From positions 1 through 64,000 of the forward strand of contig CAJQUW010008720.1 of the NCBI GenBank assembly GCA_907163375.1: a stretch of 64,000 nucleotides of DNA, read 5' to 3'. Position numbers and translations under genes: made by a program. The notes beneath the pieces were generated by a model, which was given only the letters and a program-made list of their open reading frames with translations, did no database searches and was not told the DNA's origin. Positions 10,304 through 21,059 of the stretch are shown in pieces. The DNA is from Prostheceraeus crozeri. Its lineage: Eukaryota; Platyhelminthes; Polycladida; Euryleptidae. The number at the start of each line of letters is the position of its first letter. Positions within the stretch are counted from its first letter, which is position 1.

Positions 10304-11580
10304 ACCAAGTTGCTGCTAGTGGCCATGTCAGTGATGAAGAGTTGAGTATAGAGGCTTTAGAGGAGATGGATTTCAGCGGAGAAGAGGACGACGACGACGA
10401 GACTCCCTCCCTAGTGGCACCTGCCCTAAGAGCTCCCACTGGTCTCTTGTGGTGTCTTCAGACGGCCCAGCAGCATCCACCAGCCAGAGAGCCAGTGTGC
10501 AACTCTTTCCGTGCTTCTCACATTGGATTCAGTGTCGGGTTTCATCCTCAGACACCATCAGAAGCATTCAAGGCATATTTTGGTGACAGTTTGCACCTGA
10601 CACTTCTCCATACTAATCGTGAGGGTCGCCGTATCGCCGCTGCTAAGCACACTACATGGAGACCATTATCAATGACTGAATTTGAAGCCTTCGTAGGTCT
10701 GCATCTGATTGCTGGCGCGTTGAAGGCTGGGCACCGCAACACTCGGGAGCTTTGGGATCTCAGAAATGGCAATCCGATATTTAGGGCTTCAATGAGTTTC
10801 CAGCGATCCCAGCAGATCAAAGCTGCTCTTGGATTTGATAAGAAGATGATACGTGACCGCACCGATCCACTGGCTCCTATCCGTGAAGTTGTTGATCAAG
10901 TGAACTCAAACTTGGAAAGTCACTATGATCCGGGATCCCTTCTGTGTGTTGATGAACAGCTCGTGGAGTTTCATGGTCGTGTTCGCTTTCAACAGTATAT
11001 ACCTTCGAAGTAAGCCTAAAAAGTTTGGTATAAAGATCTTTTGGATTACGGACGCTGAAAATAGCTTTCCTTTACGCTGCCTTGTGTATGTTGGGAAAGA
11101 AACCCTACCGGAATCGGAGCGAGACTGTCCAATCAGTGCATCTGGCCAAGGCATACATGGGTGTCGGGAGGAATATTACTATGACAATAAACAACAGCCT
11201 CCTGTTCTTGACCATCAATTGGAGGAATATTACAATGGACAATTGGTTTACCTCGGTCAATCTGTGCGATCGACTCACAGATGCCAAAACTATAGTGTTG
11301 TTGGAACCATCCGCAGCAACAGGCGTGGGGTTCCTCCCGCTGCGAAGTCTTCTCAAGGAAGAACGAAAGGTGACTCTCGGCATTTCGTATCTGGTCAAAA
11401 GGTGCTATGCTCCTATTTTGACAAAGGCAATGCACCCGTTCTCCTTCTATCGACAAAGCACACCTATGACAAGCACAACGAGAATGAGAAGCCCGAAATC
11501 GTGGAATGCTACAATGCGACAAAGTCGGGAGTCGATAACCTAGACAAGTTGGTCCGTACCCTAGTCGCCCGTCCATGGAT
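10304..11580 (+). pseudogene. PiggyBac-type transposase copy 1, main exon, broken
   Basis: It follows acceptor CATTTCATTTCAG and continues the acidic N-terminus (SDEELSIEALEEMDFSGEED), then a piggyBac core: AFKAYFGDSLHL, WRPLSMTEFEAFVGLHLIAG, the first catalytic Asp in LLCVDEQLVEFHG, the second in NITMDNWFTSVNL, and third/fourth in SGVDNLDKLV. The frame breaks after QYIPSK near 11010, where four extra bases (TAAG) separate it from KPKKFGIKIFWITDA. Further shifts follow, and a roughly 60-bp segment bounded by two copies of GGAGGAATATTAC interrupts the region before the second Asp (about 11167-11240). Homology stops near 11,570 in an ATGCAT-rich patch. The three upstream exons are intact and phase-consistent, the core is not. 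Confidence 0.75.
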
Positions 11581-11750
11581 ATTTATGGATGATTTCATGC
11601 ATGTATCAGAAATCAATCATGCATGGGGATGCATGATTCATGCATTCCCATGCATGAATATTATCCATGATCCATTAAGTATCAATGATTTATCAATGTG
11701 ACATTTGATGTTGCTGAAAAAATCATGCATGATTTTACGATGCACTTGAT
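11570..11750. repeat. ATGCATG-rich patch disrupting piggyBac copy 1
   Basis: Repeated ATGCATGATT, CATGCATG and ATCCATGG words fill this stretch. PiggyBac similarity ends exactly where it begins, so it is probably an insertion or a locally expanded repeat. A comparable ATGCATGAATCATCAATGCA vocabulary appears in the tandem duplication at 24.76-25.14 kb. Confidence 0.5.
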
Positions 11751-11834
11751 GAAGTTGACCATGGTCCCCAGGAAGGTGGAGTGCGCTTTTAACCCTCGGG
11801 AGGTTTAAAATTCGCTATTCCATTTCGTGAAAAT

Positions 11835-11854
11835 CTGGGTCCACGTGGACCCAG
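11835..11854. repeat. Subterminal palindrome of piggyBac copy 2, left
   Basis: CTGGGTCCACGTGGACCCAG, a perfect 20-bp palindrome about 40 bp inside the left end. Its counterpart near the right end has the same 18-bp core, so it is probably a transposase-binding site. Confidence 0.85.
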
Positions 11855-11871
11855 AAGATTTATTTTCACAA

Positions 11872-13563
11872 TCAAGCACGATTAGTACAGAAAGTACGAG
11901 TCACAGAGTTCGAATGTTCATCACAACAGTGATTCCCACACCGAGCACAGGTTTTTCTCGTTTTCCGATCTTTCTTCCACCCGCAGAGTTGACATCTGTC
12001 TTTTTTTCGTGTTGCTCTCTCAACATCCACCTTTGCTTCGATGATTGGCCGTGGCACGTCTTTTGACTCCAAAAATGGCTTGACCAGCTCCTCTCCTAAG
12101 CATCGCAGAAATTGTCTTCTTTTCTGAGGCTTGTCTCTTCCCCAATGAGGATCAATTTCGCAATTCAACACATATGCATTTATCCCACACAAATCCAAGA
12201 GGTTGCAAAACACGATTGTGTGCCATCTTCGGCTGATGTATTTCACCGTATATGTCGCCACCATTTGGTCAGCTTTATCTACACCTTTGGTCGCATTGTA
12301 GTCTTTTATCATTTCTGGAACCTTTCGGTCAGTCTGTTGATCAACAACTGGCTCTTGATGGAAGGTGCTCAAAAGAAGGACACAATCATTTTTCTTGCAT
12401 TTGTAACTGAGGAGGCATGTTTGATCTTCGAGGTTGAATCGGAAATCTGAACGGCACGGCCCTGTAGATTCTTCATCTGCGGAGGAACTTCTCGTCTGTT
12501 TTTCCTCAGAGTTCCTAACAAAGTCATGCCTTTTGAGCGGAGAGAGCGTGCGAGCTTCAAAGAAGTAAAGAAATTGTCAGTTGTTATGTGTCTTCCAGAA
12601 TTTTCTAGAGAGCTGGTCAAATCCATGACAACACGTTCTCCAAGTCCGTGATGACTGGGATTGTCTTCTTTGCCTGTGTACATTTGTAGATTGTAAAAAA
12701 AAATAATTGTTGGCATCGCACAACAGCCAGAACTTAAGTCCATACCTTGATGGTTTGCTTGGCATATATTGCTTATATGCACAGCGACCTCTGAAAGAAT
12801 ATAGTTCCTCATCAACGGTAAGAAATGCACCAGGCACATACGATTTTTGACAGTTGTTCGTGAAACCATCCAAAAGAAGACGAACCGCTGCTAATTTGTC
12901 TCGCAGTTGTCGAGCAGCCCTTGTTTCAGGATTGTCAAAACGAAGCATGATACGTAACTCTTTGAATCTTGAATGGCTCATTGTTATTTTGAAGATGGGC
13001 CTTCCGTGTTCTTTCGACCACAGCTCTTCAGTACTCTCCATGTGAGAACGATACACGCCGCGTAGATATAACAGGCCAATGAAGGCTAACATTTCTTCCA
13101 TCGAAGCGTCCGTCCATGCTGCACCTTTGATAGATCTCCCTCGCCGATTTGTCTCTTTTAGTATTGTCTCCATCATATCGTGATCAAAGAAAATTTCCCA
13201 GCTATTTATAATAGTATTTGGCGCGCGAATATGCCGCAGAGAGTAACTTGTAAGACCTGGTGCTGGTCTAAGCAGATTCTCTCTTCGCTCCCTGCCACGT
13301 CTCTGTTCTTGAGGTAGGAGAGAAGTCCATTGCTCTCCATCAGCGGATGAAATATTCACTTGATTGCCGATTGCTTGGTTAATGGATACGTCGTCATCAG
13401 AAGGTGAAATATTGTCACTTTCATCGATATCAGATGAACCAGATGATTCACTGGAGTCCTCCGTGTCATTCGCAGATGAAGAAGCTTCGGGAACGTCTTC
13501 CTGCGCGCGCCTCAATAATCTCAAAGCTTCAACTTTTGAGCTCCGTTGTGAGCGTTCCGCCAT
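11872..13563 (-). pseudogene. PiggyBac transposase, copy 2, two frameshifts
   Basis: Translation can start at MAERSQRSSKVEALRLLRRA (ATG at 13563). An acidic Ser/Asp-rich N-terminus leads into SWEIFFDHDMMETI, FIGLLYLRGVYR and the catalytic Asp motifs LTVDEELYSFRG, ITTDNFFTSL and NATKGVDKADQMV. The C-terminus is a Cys-rich zinc-binding domain, CQLCGWKK...CARCGNHCCDEH, as in active piggyBac proteins. The frame is shifted at an A-rich run near 12,700 (after LLCDANNY) and again near 12,450; the stop is at 11872. All catalytic aspartates are still present. Either the copy is recently dead, or one shift is a homopolymer sequencing error. Confidence 0.9.
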
Positions 13564-14393
13564 CTTCGCTCGGAGCATAAAACAGCAGTGCGGTGTAATG
13601 ACAGAACGGCCTGCCTGCGCGGTCTCATAGCCAAGCGCAGGCAGGGAGCATTGTTCACGCGTCACATCAAAATTGATTTCATTACTAGTTCGTCACAGTT
13701 GCACCTGCGTGCGACAATAGCGACGATAGCAAAAGCTTTGAAGCAAAGCGAAGTTTCAGCTGCGTTATCCCGTGTGTCTTTGTGTGCAGGGAAGGAGTGT
13801 GCGTGTGTCTGTGTGCAGCCAATAAGCACTACCGCTATTCCGATGCTTCATTATCTACTGTTTCGCATTGTATCAGGCGAGTTGAGGCGGCCCAATCGGC
13901 CTGGGCAGATCGACAAACTAATCGATGGAATCGTTTGCAAGTGCGCCTGTGATTTCAACGTCTCCAAAATCTGACCAGTTGTCAGCCTTTGAAGTGCATG
14001 GCGTTAAGGCTAAAAATAGAAAAAATGCTGCACATCGTGAGCGCGTGACGATAGCTGCCTTCACGAATATGACGGTCAGGATAAGGCTAAGATATAGCGT
14101 CGCTAAGGATACGGGAAATCCTTATCTGGTTTCACGAATACGGGCCTTTGTTATTTGGAATAGCAGTGACTGAATTTCTGCGCTATGACGACCGATGAAA
14201 CGAATCAGTGTGACTGGGTCCAGCTGGACCCATAGATTTACTAAAAGGTTTGCGATGTATTGCAATTATTTAAACAACAGCTAATACATTTTCACTTGGC
14301 AGTTATAATTGACATATCGATACAGATAAAGTCCAGTGATATCAATAATAAATAATGAAAACTTAATAAATAACAGCAAGTGATCTGGAAAAA

Positions 14394-14411
14394 TGGGTCC
14401 ACGTGGACCCA
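14394..14411. repeat. Subterminal palindrome of piggyBac copy 2, right
   Basis: TGGGTCCACGTGGACCCA, the same core as the left palindrome, about 16 bp inside the right end. A variant with AGCT at its centre, TGGGTCCAGCTGGACCCA, lies at 14215-14232. Confidence 0.85.
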
Positions 14412-14431
14412 GAAAACCCCCCGAGGGTTAA

Positions 14432-16010
14432 ACAGCACGATCGATACAGAATTGAATTCTCCAACTGAGTATGGAATAGACCAGTTCGTGTTAGAAATAT
14501 GCAATGATTCATTGCACTTGCCGACTGGGGTGCTCGTAATCACAAATGGGTTCTTCACATATATTTCTATTCAATTCATTTCTGGATCGATCATGCGGTT
14601 CAAAAAATGAATTTCACCAACCTGACGCGCCATTACGTTTTCATCAATTGCATGGTAAATCATATCTGATTTGCATGCTAGAACTACCTGAAATTCACAT
14701 ATTAAGGAAATAATACATAGCTCATTATGGTATGAATAGATTTTATCTATAACAAAAAACAATTAATCAGTGTAAACATGGAGGCTACAAAACATAACGA
14801 AAAAAGTTCACTTCATATAACAAACTTGTTCGCTAGTCTTTCTCTTTACAAACATTGAGATTCTTCTGAAATTGGATAATAAAAGCTAAATTAAGTTGCA
14901 TAAAAGAAAAACAGAACAAACCTTCAAAAGAGTCAATTCAAAAAATTAAAATTGAATTGTTTTACATACTTTTATCCTAGGCACAGCTGCAGCAGCCAAT
15001 TCAAAGTTCTGGGGTTTACTCTAACAAAATTTATAACTTAATTAAAAACAGAATTAAATTCAGTAGCCAACAGAAAAATTACATCTAATTCGCCTTTAAG
15101 AGACCTGTTAGCTGGCCTCTAGGATTCTATGAACTGGAATAACACACGGAAATGATAGATACGCTAAGACACATGCGTGTATTATGAAGTTGATATAATC
15201 TCACTGTATAATCCATGCTATACTGGGTCTAATATATATGAAATGCAATACATTCATAGACGACAAATTCACGAAGCATTCACGATAATCATGGTGACAT
15301 AACGTTAGGACATTGCAAGACTTGAAAAATGCATATACACGATTGATGTAATGATTATCAGTAAGTCATCGGTATAATTTGGCATCATAAACAGCCACTG
15401 ACACTTCAAGGGGCCATATATGTATAGTGATAAAACGATAACCACGTTTGATGTCGAAGATTCTGATACACAAGTATGACATGCATAAACTCAATGGATT
15501 CCAAAAACACAAAGATTATTTCGCAGTATTCATCCCATACAATTCGCACGAAATATTGAAAGATCAACCATAATCAATCCAATTGCACACATTGACGCAG
15601 TGATCAACAGCGAGTACCGAAAGTTAATAGAGGACAAAGGAAGTAAAGCATCAAATGTGGAGATCACCACGAGCATTAACCACCTGCAACGAAACAAAAA
15701 TTACAAGTATGTTATTTTAAAACCATTGTAGGGGCTGTTTGCAATTGACGTCAAATAGGAGGGGGAGGGGCTTACTCAAAATTGACATTTGATGTTTGAC
15801 TTTTACTGATTAAGTCACCTTTTATGAATACATGATAGCAACTGTATACCAGATTTTCCAAAAATTCACACTTGTCTCTTTCAAATTTCGGGACACGCGC
15901 GGATCATTAGACAGATTCTTTATTGATTTAAGATGACCAAATTGTAGCTGAATAGAATATCATTTTCAAATAATCATTAAATTGTTCCGCATAAACAGCC
16001 TACTGTTTTA
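14432..16010. other. No gene seen
   Basis: AT-rich sequence without a supported frame or recognisable element. Only short chance-sized open frames are present. Confidence 0.5.
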
Positions 16011-16013
16011 AAA

Positions 16014-16137
16014 AATCGAAAATAGCCGATGCTGTCTGAGTTGAAAATATATTCTCAAATTTTCGTCGTCCCCTGACGCGGTCTGAGACAGACGGAAGTT
16101 TGGGAATATATTTTCAACAGCATCGGCAATTTTCGAT
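16014..16137. repeat. Hairpin-forming inverted repeat
   Basis: The left arm (ATCGAAAATAGCCGATGCTG ... TTGAAAATATATTCTCAAA, 16015-16059) is answered by its reverse complement at 16100-16136. The arms are about 40 bp and the loop about 40 bp. The outer edges lack an obvious target duplication. It could be a small MITE or the relic of a foldback element. Confidence 0.7.
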
Positions 16138-16749
16138 TACTTAAAGTGATCATTTATTTCCAATCTTATTTCTAGTTCATTATGTAATCACGTGTTTTAT
16201 ATCTATCAATATTCGATAAACTCCTTTTATATCATCTACATCGTACACTAAATGATGAAAGTCATGTAACGACTTAGAATTTCTGAGCTGCAGAGAAAAG
16301 AGAATGACCTAATCCCATTTTCAAACAGCCACAAATTTTGAAAATGATTCCTCTTTTAAAATACATACTTTAATATACAAGTAAAGAATGAGCTGCCAAA
16401 CTCAGAAGCACCAATTATGACTTTCAATGAAATTGGAAGAACATGTGTATCCGGGAAAACGACCACCTTCAACGTCAATCCACACAAAAATGCCTGTTAA
16501 ATGATCATAATAATTGCAACTTACCAGGAATAACGAGACCACTCTAAATGAGCTGCAGAAAAGCCCGAAACATCCCATGCAATTGAGAGAATCCGTGTAA
16601 TGGGAAAACAACCATCTACAAAGAAGGGATTAAGTACAGACTGATCAACATAATAGTTTTACATTTACAGAACAACTATTACACAATTAAATCAAAAATT
16701 CCAATGAAAAAAATACATGCACTTAAGTTTTTCACTTTTATCTATAGAT

Positions 16750-19430
16750 CAGTGGTCGGGCCAGAGATTTTTCCATTTTTTTCGCAGGCCTACTAATACC
16801 AGCAAATTATAGTATCATATTTCATGATTATGAAGAGTAAAACACCGCTCTTATCAAAACTTGACCAACGCCCAATATCTGTCGGGACAAACTGATTTTT
16901 CAAAATGTCTTGTGCAATCTCCGCAAATAAGTGCTTTCTTGTAATAAGCCAGATTTTTCGAAAGTAAAATACGTTTCGTCAGTGATGACTCACAAAAGAT
17001 TTTTCGCAAATATCTGATTTCAGAAACTTGCTACTACTGCCATCTACTCTTTCTTAGGAGCCATTTTGTTAATACTTAACTACCTAAATTATAAAAAATA
17101 AATAGATAAATGAACGTTGTTTATACTCGGAAGCACATTAGGCACGCAGCCTTTCTTCCATGTGGCCGAGTTGTCATTTACCACTTTCATTCTTTTCCGT
17201 GCTGAGTGAATTAGCAAGAATGCAGAGTGTACCTATTTTAAAAGTCTTAGGTTTGACCCGACCAAGATTTGAACCAAGGTCTCCCGGACGCAGAGCGAAC
17301 ACTCTACCACAAGGCCACAGCGCCGGTTCCTAAAGATAAAACTGGCATTTTGTTACCGAATCCATCTTATCAGCTAGTACATACATGTGCATGTAGCAAA
17401 TATAGTCAAAAGTCACTAACCTTACAACTAAACCACCAACAAAAATTTTACAACAAAAATTCTTGTTATTACATGTCATTTAAGACATGATCCGTTCCAG
17501 TTGATAACAGGCGCTGACAGGAAGGTCACAACAAAAGGAGATAAACCAATCAGCAATTGAAAGAAAGCAGAAGTTTTCATCAAAAGAAAACAAGTAATAA
17601 TTACGGATCGAAAGAGAAAAAGTGGATGATGCAGAAATTCAGCGGTGTGGAAATCTTGACTTGTAAAGATGCAACAATCATATACATGAAAACATTGAGC
17701 ATGATGTCTCTGAGTATGATCAAGTATGATGTTCTCTTTCCATTGACTCCTCCTGCTCCTCACGCTGCTGTCTTGCTTGGTTTTCCATTAATATTGCACT
17801 GATATTTCCCATCAATTCTCTCTGTCTCGGAATGCATCGAGCTTGAGGGTATAGGTCCACCCCAAATTTCCCGGCACTTGGAGGAACTGAAGTCGATCAG
17901 TGGCGGCGACTGCACAAGCAACAAAATTTTTGCATCTGTTTGCAGGAAATTGCAGGAATAATTGGTAGTCGCATTAATCTGATGATCACATTATTTCTGC
18001 AACAGGCGAAGGTCTTAGACCGAAAACTTGTGTGCCAATGAATCTAATTCGAGCAGAACAAAATGTGCTTTCCTGCAGTATTATCAACTCCGGCTCGATA
18101 GTTCTACAGCATATTAATGTTTTCCATTCCCTCGTGTTTCTTTTTTTCCGATGCCTCTATCTTTTATCTCTTAGTGCTCTGAAGCATCGAATTTATTGTC
18201 ACAAAATTATTTTGCTTTTTTTTTGCTGTAACTGTTTTCCACTTTTTTTGATGGTGATCTGTCCTCTTGTTCTTTAAAACAAGCCTTGGAATGCCGCTTG
18301 GCCAACGACACTTTTTACGAAGACTGTCTGTGGTTGGCAACGTGTGGCAGAACCATAGAAATTGACAACAATAAACAGACAACTAAAAAGATAAAATTGC
18401 TAACTTCAGATAAACAGTTTATTTCTATGGGCAGAACTGATTGTCGGCAGCTAGGTCAACGCTCACACACTGTTGATCAAAAACAGATGTCTCGAGATTC
18501 GGACATTTCATTTTTATGGACTTTGCATCATTTAAGAGAAAATTCCATAACAGTCTATTTTCCAGGGTCAGCTATGAAATTTTCTGCCTATCTGGTATAA
18601 AATGGGGTACATTTTTTGCAGCATCCACGTCTTTAGAATGCGCGTTCAAATTTTCTGAATGGAAGGTAAGAACCGTTTGTAAGATGAGAGTACATTCATT
18701 TAACATCACTCATCGCTTGATTTGATCTTTTCGGGTGATCTTAAAAACCACCAGCTGTTCGAGGATATTTTGGACAACTTAATGGCAATGCAACTGATAA
18801 CACAAGGCTAGACATTGTGTTTTCTGCATCCATCAGAGCCGTTGCATCGTTAGCTGAATATCAAAAATATGAGTAAATCGTATAGGAAGTGTGGAGCGCT
18901 TCAAATGACTCCAGTTGCGTTCAGAATTTCAGGCATCGAGCGAGTGTACAAAATGAATTTCAATGCATATATCCGACAACAATACTCATATTAATTTGAA
19001 TTTTATTTGTTTTGTCTATACATCAATTGAAAAATTATTTGAAATCAAGTCGGTTATCATTCTTCTATAGAACTATCGGCAACTTCTTAAACATGGCTTT
19101 GACAGCTTCGTATGCGGTTACAACATCCACAGTAACTCAGTAGATGCTCGGAACTACTGCTGCAATTCTTTTATTTTACTGAATCTGTTACAAGATGTAA
19201 GACGCTGTGAATAATATGAAGCTTTAACTAAATGATAACGTAATGAATAACATGCTAATTAGTTGTTATTAGTTTGCCTTTTCCATCCTGTAGACCAGTG
19301 TTTATTCTATAAGACAACATAGGTTCATTTAAATGTAAGAATTACAAGGTTCAATTTTTCGCAGGACCAAGTCAATTTTTTTCCCAGCGAGTTCATTTTT
19401 TTAAACATTTTCGCAGATGGCCGACCACTG
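16750..19430. mobile_element. hAT-type DNA transposon, non-autonomous or decayed
   Basis: The left end CAGTGGTCGGGCCA and the right end, read on the other strand, CAGTGGTCGGCCA, are inverted repeats. The 8 bp outside each end are identical (CTATAGAT at 16742-16749 and 19431-19438). An 8-bp duplication with TIRs starting CAGTGG is characteristic of hAT elements. No hAT transposase (RxxE or dimerisation-domain motifs) was recognised in the 2681-bp interior, so the copy is probably a deletion derivative or highly decayed. It contains a tRNA-derived sequence at 17254-17331. Confidence 0.88.
17254..17331 (-). repeat. tRNA-derived sequence (SINE head or tRNA pseudogene)
   Basis: On the minus strand the sequence has an A-box-like TGTGGCCTTGTGGTAGAGTG and, about 30 bp on, a B-box-like GGTTCAAATC, the spacing of an RNA polymerase III internal promoter. 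The acceptor and T stems do not pair well, so it is not a functional tRNA. It lies inside the hAT element and was either carried with it or inserted later. Confidence 0.65.
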
Positions 19431-19438
19431 CTATAGAT

Positions 19439-20412
19439 CTGCCATTTAATATTACGTGCAATTATATACAGATTTAGATAGTTCTAGTATATATAACGAA
19501 ATTATCAACCGACCTTTTGATATGGCATATTTGAATTAGTTAGCATTGCTCAGTTAACCGGACTGTTCAAGGTCAATGACATACGGTAGTCTAGTCATGT
19601 CAAGTTTTGATAATGCCATGAATTAGGAATACATGCACATGTACTCGCTACGCAAATATATTTTGGTTTGATCAGTCTGAAATTGACAGATATTCTCATC
19701 TGGTACAGAAAGAAGGCACAAATATAAAAAGAACTAGGCCTACATGTAAATAATATCAGGATATCTGTTGAAAACTGTAAAACATACGTGTGTATTTAAC
19801 GAAAATCAGAAAACAATTAAAAAAATAAATCTACTAGTGCAAAAAGTCTAAACATAACAACTCCTTAATTACATCTCTACACAAATTTGCATCATCTTCT
19901 TACTTAATATGGGCCTATAAAAGCAATGAGTAGGCTTTTGAACAAGATGCCAACAAGACGGCCCCAATCATTACAACAATCCTTCACTCGTTCACAATCA
20001 AGTCAATGTCATCATCTAAAGAGCTAAGTGAACTGTTACAATCTTCACAACACGGGGTGTGAAAGACGGTTTCTCAGTTTTGTGTGTGTCGGTGCGTATA
20101 AGCTGAATACTCGCTCCGTACCAGCACTGGTTGGAGGGCAACTGTGGACAGCAGCTGCAAGCTCAGCAAATTTTCACTAAGACGTTTTCATCCGCATTTA
20201 CTTGGACGAACCGCCAAACTTGACGGCTTACATATTTTTGATTTCACTTGAAAAAACAGGTGATATGAAAGATATGCAAGACAATAAATCAGCTATCGTC
20301 CGCTAAGCTCCTTTATCCTTTCAAAAAATATACACTACGAATGTGTAGGCACAAAACTCTCCCGATTGTTGTTAGGCCGAAAATTATAATGACTTAAATA
20401 AAGACACAAGGT
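19439..20412. other. No gene seen
   Basis: AT-rich sequence with no supported frame. The far right carries AATAAAGACACAAGGTGGCC leading into the motif described next. Confidence 0.45.
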
Positions 20413-20448
20413 GGCCGACGTTTCCCGTCCTGACGCTTTATCAAGGCC
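20413..20448 (-). repeat. Hammerhead-like core motif, possible Penelope-like element end
   Basis: Read on the minus strand: GGCC, TTGATAAA, a CGTC-AG-GACG mini-hairpin, GGAAAC, then GTCGGCC. This layout (near CTGATGA, short stem, GAAAC) resembles the hammerhead ribozyme core found in terminal repeats of Penelope-like retroelements and some other retroposons. The first box departs from the active consensus and no cleavage-site strand was identified, so at best it is a decayed relic. Confidence 0.35.
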
Positions 20449-20977
20449 TAATATGATAAAAGTGAAGCACTACAGTAGATGGAGCCGTGTTGCGACTGCC
20501 TCGTGACGCCTGTTCATCCGAGGTTTACGATTATTGATCAGACGACATTCCACCAAGCTGGTCTCCAGCGGATCACTCACACACTTTAACCCCTTCACTG
20601 CGGCATGGCTCGCAGAGCGTGCATATACCGTGAAAATTCCTTTATCCTTTTACCGACGACAAGCAGATTTAGATGTTACCTGACTTCTGACTGCACCCTG
20701 ATAAATAATGGTCTTCAAGAAAGAAACCTTCACCGAGCGCAAACATCACTGATAAACAGGGGCAATGAAAAATTAATTTCAAATAATTGCTAGGGATTTG
20801 CTACAATTAGGTGCAATTAATTAATTTCTCAATTGACGAAATTAAGCTGACAATCCATTTGATTTTTTGGATAAAATTATTGCAATTAATTGGTCGGCCT
20901 ACATAAACGTACATTACCTATATATGCGGGGATGAGAACGGGCAGTTAGGGGCTCTGACAAAAAATCAACTTTTGAA

Positions 20978-21013
20978 GGGCCCTCACGGAATCCTCTAGA
21001 ATTCCGTGGGCCC
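20978..21013. repeat. Short GC-rich hairpin
   Basis: GGGCCCTCACGGAAT and ATTCCGTGGGCCC pair with a small bulge around a short loop. It stands out from AT-rich flanks. Function unknown. Confidence 0.6.
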
Positions 21014-21059
21014 TAAATAGAAAATTTAAAAAAATTCATTATAGCCTTTCAAGGGACAC

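Larger units (their letters stand above)
11793..14427 (-). mobile_element. PiggyBac element copy 2, complete ends, TTAA target duplication
   Basis: TTAA at 11789-11792 and 14428-14431 flank ends that are inverted copies of each other: CCCTCGGGAGG on the left and, on the other strand, CCCTCGGGGGG on the right. Palindromes lie just inside both ends (11835-11854 and 14394-14411), with a third at 14215-14232. The 2635-bp element carries one transposase gene on the minus strand. Exact TTAA duplication and TIRs beginning CCC are diagnostic of the piggyBac superfamily. The element looks structurally whole, but its transposase frame is broken. Confidence 0.93.

Noticed and set aside
11105-11576. Antisense frames across piggyBac copy 1
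   Set aside because: They are shadow frames opposite the recognisable transposase and lack any motif.
8589-11792. Delimiting piggyBac copy 1 by the TTAA sites at 8589 or 8596 and 11789
   Set aside because: The sequences next to these sites are not inverted copies of each other; the right TTAA belongs to the duplication around piggyBac copy 2.
17254-17331. Functional tRNA gene
   Set aside because: A and B boxes are present, but the acceptor and T stems do not pair well enough for a cloverleaf.
18286-18600. 104-codon frame inside the hAT-type element as its transposase
   Set aside because: No hAT motif (C-terminal dimerisation block, RxxE) is visible, and the length and composition fit chance.
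20413-20448. Active hammerhead ribozyme
   Set aside because: The first core box is altered and no partner strand with a cleavage triplet could be placed.
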